Shown here piece by piece: positions 63,140-64,000 of a stretch of DNA of 64,000 nt. A model generated the notes under the pieces. The model worked only from the letters and a program-made list of their open reading frames with translations, did no database searches and was not told where the DNA came from. The position numbers were made by a program, and so were the translations under genes. The DNA is from Pseudomonadota bacterium. Lineage in GTDB: Bacteria > Pseudomonadota > Alphaproteobacteria > Acetobacterales > Acetobacteraceae. Each line of letters starts with the position of its first letter. Positions within the stretch are counted from its first letter, which is position 1. The stretch spans positions 1-64,000 of the forward strand of contig JAJZBV010000004.1 in NCBI GenBank assembly GCA_021851785.1, read 5' to 3'.

Positions 63140-64000
63140 ATGCTTTTGGCCGAAATCATCATCATTGCCTGTGGCGCCGTCGCCCTTGCCTATGGCTGGG
63201 CAACGGCCCGCGAAGTCCTCGCCGCCAGTCCCGGCACCGCCCGCATGCAGGAAATCGCCGGCGCCATCCAAGAAGGCGCGCGGGCTTACCTCAACCGCCA
63301 ATATACCACCGTCGCCGCCGCCGGCATCGTCATTCTGATCATTCTCGGCGCCCTGCTCGGCCTTCGGGTCGCGATCGGCTTTCTGATCGGCGCCGTGCTC
63401 TCGGCGACGGCCGGCTATGTCGGGATGAATGTCTCGGTGCGCGCCAATGTCCGCACCGCCGAGGCGTCGAAAAGCGGCCTCGCCGCGGGGCTTTCGCTGG
63501 CCTTCAAATCGGGCGCGATCACCGGGCTTCTGGTCGTCGGCCTCGGTCTCCTCGGCGTCACCTTCTATTACATCATTCTCCGCGCCATCATGCCCGGCGA
63601 TGATCTCCGCCCGGTTCTGGAGGCGATGGTCGGGCTCTCCTTCGGCGCCTCGCTGATCTCGATCTTCGCCCGGCTCGGCGGCGGCATCTTCACCAAGGGC
63701 GCCGATGTCGGCGCCGATCTGGTCGGCAAGGTCGAGGCCGGCATCCCCGAGGACGACCCCCGCAACCCCGCCGTGATCGCCGACAATGTCGGCGACAATG
63801 TCGGCGATTGCGCCGGCATGGCCGCCGATCTGTTCGAGACCTACGTGGTCACGGTGGTCGCGACGATGCTGCTGACGGCGATCAATTTCGCCGGCCAGAT
63901 TCGCGACGACCTGCTGTTCCTGCCGCTGCTGATCGGCGGCGTCTGCATCGTCACCTCGATCATCGGCACCTATTTCGTCAGGCTCGGGAGCGACGGCAAC
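63140..64000 (+). CDS. hppA: Membrane-bound proton/sodium-translocating pyrophosphatase (5' part)
   Basis: N-terminal 287 codons of a gene cut by the window edge; the full family length is about 690. It couples pyrophosphate hydrolysis to ion pumping. Several membrane helices are visible, with the soluble-face motif [20 protein letters not shown], and the pyrophosphate and magnesium site [21 protein letters not shown]. The residue that separates K+-dependent from K+-independent types lies beyond the edge. A 253-base non-coding region precedes it. Confidence 0.95.
   Translation, partial: MLLAEIIIIACGAVALAYGWATAREVLAASPGTARMQEIAGAIQEGARAYLNRQYTTVAAAGIVILIILGALLGLRVAIGFLIGAVLSATAGYVGMNVSVRANVRTAEASKSGLAAGLSLAFKSGAITGLLVVGLGLLGVTFYYIILRAIMPGDDLRPVLEAMVGLSFGASLISIFARLGGGIFTKGADVGADLVGKVEAGIPEDDPRNPAVIADNVGDNVGDCAGMAADLFETYVVTVVATMLLTAINFAGQIRDDLLFLPLLIGGVCIVTSIIGTYFVRLGSDGN

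Overview
The window is high-GC, densely coded bacterial DNA, about 57 protein genes and one tRNA, with no intergenic gap above about 255 bases. Gene content (form I aerobic CO dehydrogenase with a CoxC-type regulator, grxC/DUF1178 beside comF, CHAD protein, SqrR-type repressor, MlaA/MlaC, membrane pyrophosphatase) fits a free-living, metabolically versatile alphaproteobacterium. Rhodospirillales/Acetobacteraceae is my best guess, but this is inference from gene style and not proven here.

Layout, left to right. (1) 0-7.5 kb: a benzoate-CoA ligase diverges from a pirin; then alaS-comF-grxC-DUF1178 and ppa. (2) 7.5-15.8 kb, minus strand: coxC-coxM-coxS-coxL-coxD-coxE-xdhC type gene, a carboxydotroph cluster whose active-site loop marks a true form I CO dehydrogenase. 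(3) 15.9-19.3 kb: sixA-CHAD and citrate synthase. (4) 19.4-28.1 kb, minus: P450, two periplasmic binding proteins, a complete branched-chain-type ABC transporter and a succinate-semialdehyde-type dehydrogenase, read as one uptake/oxidation operon. (5) 28.2-33.9 kb, minus: phosphoesterase, SDR, two tandem paralogous MFS carriers and a cupin. (6) 34.1-40.3 kb: a sulfide:quinone oxidoreductase with a DUF2892 membrane protein on one strand, and on the other an ArsR-family regulator with the exact cysteine spacing of persulfide sensors, followed by an RND efflux pair; a dyad lies between them. (7) 40.4-44.6 kb: metallo-hydrolase and rsmI against an LpoA-like lipoprotein and PhoR. (8) 44.7-50.8 kb: enoyl-CoA hydratase, feruloyl-CoA synthase, thiolase, thioesterase, MarR regulator and a solute-binding protein, a hydroxycinnamate uptake and degradation module. 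(9) 50.9-64 kb: aminopeptidase P, DUF1127 protein, uvrD-prmA, a bile-acid-symporter-like protein, metF, mlaA-mlaC, GNAT, ettA, tRNA-Ile(CAU), a cupin and the 5' part of hppA.

Themes. Two aromatic-compound modules (4 and 8) carry related solute-binding proteins, and the benzoate-CoA ligase at the left edge would take their possible end product. The cox and sqr modules add inorganic electron donors (CO, sulfide). Three convergent gene ends carry copies of one AT-rich palindromic repeat that looks like a family of bidirectional terminators. Non-ATG starts are frequent: coxC and coxD (TTG), coxM, comF and probably bclA (GTG), and apparently phoR (CTG).
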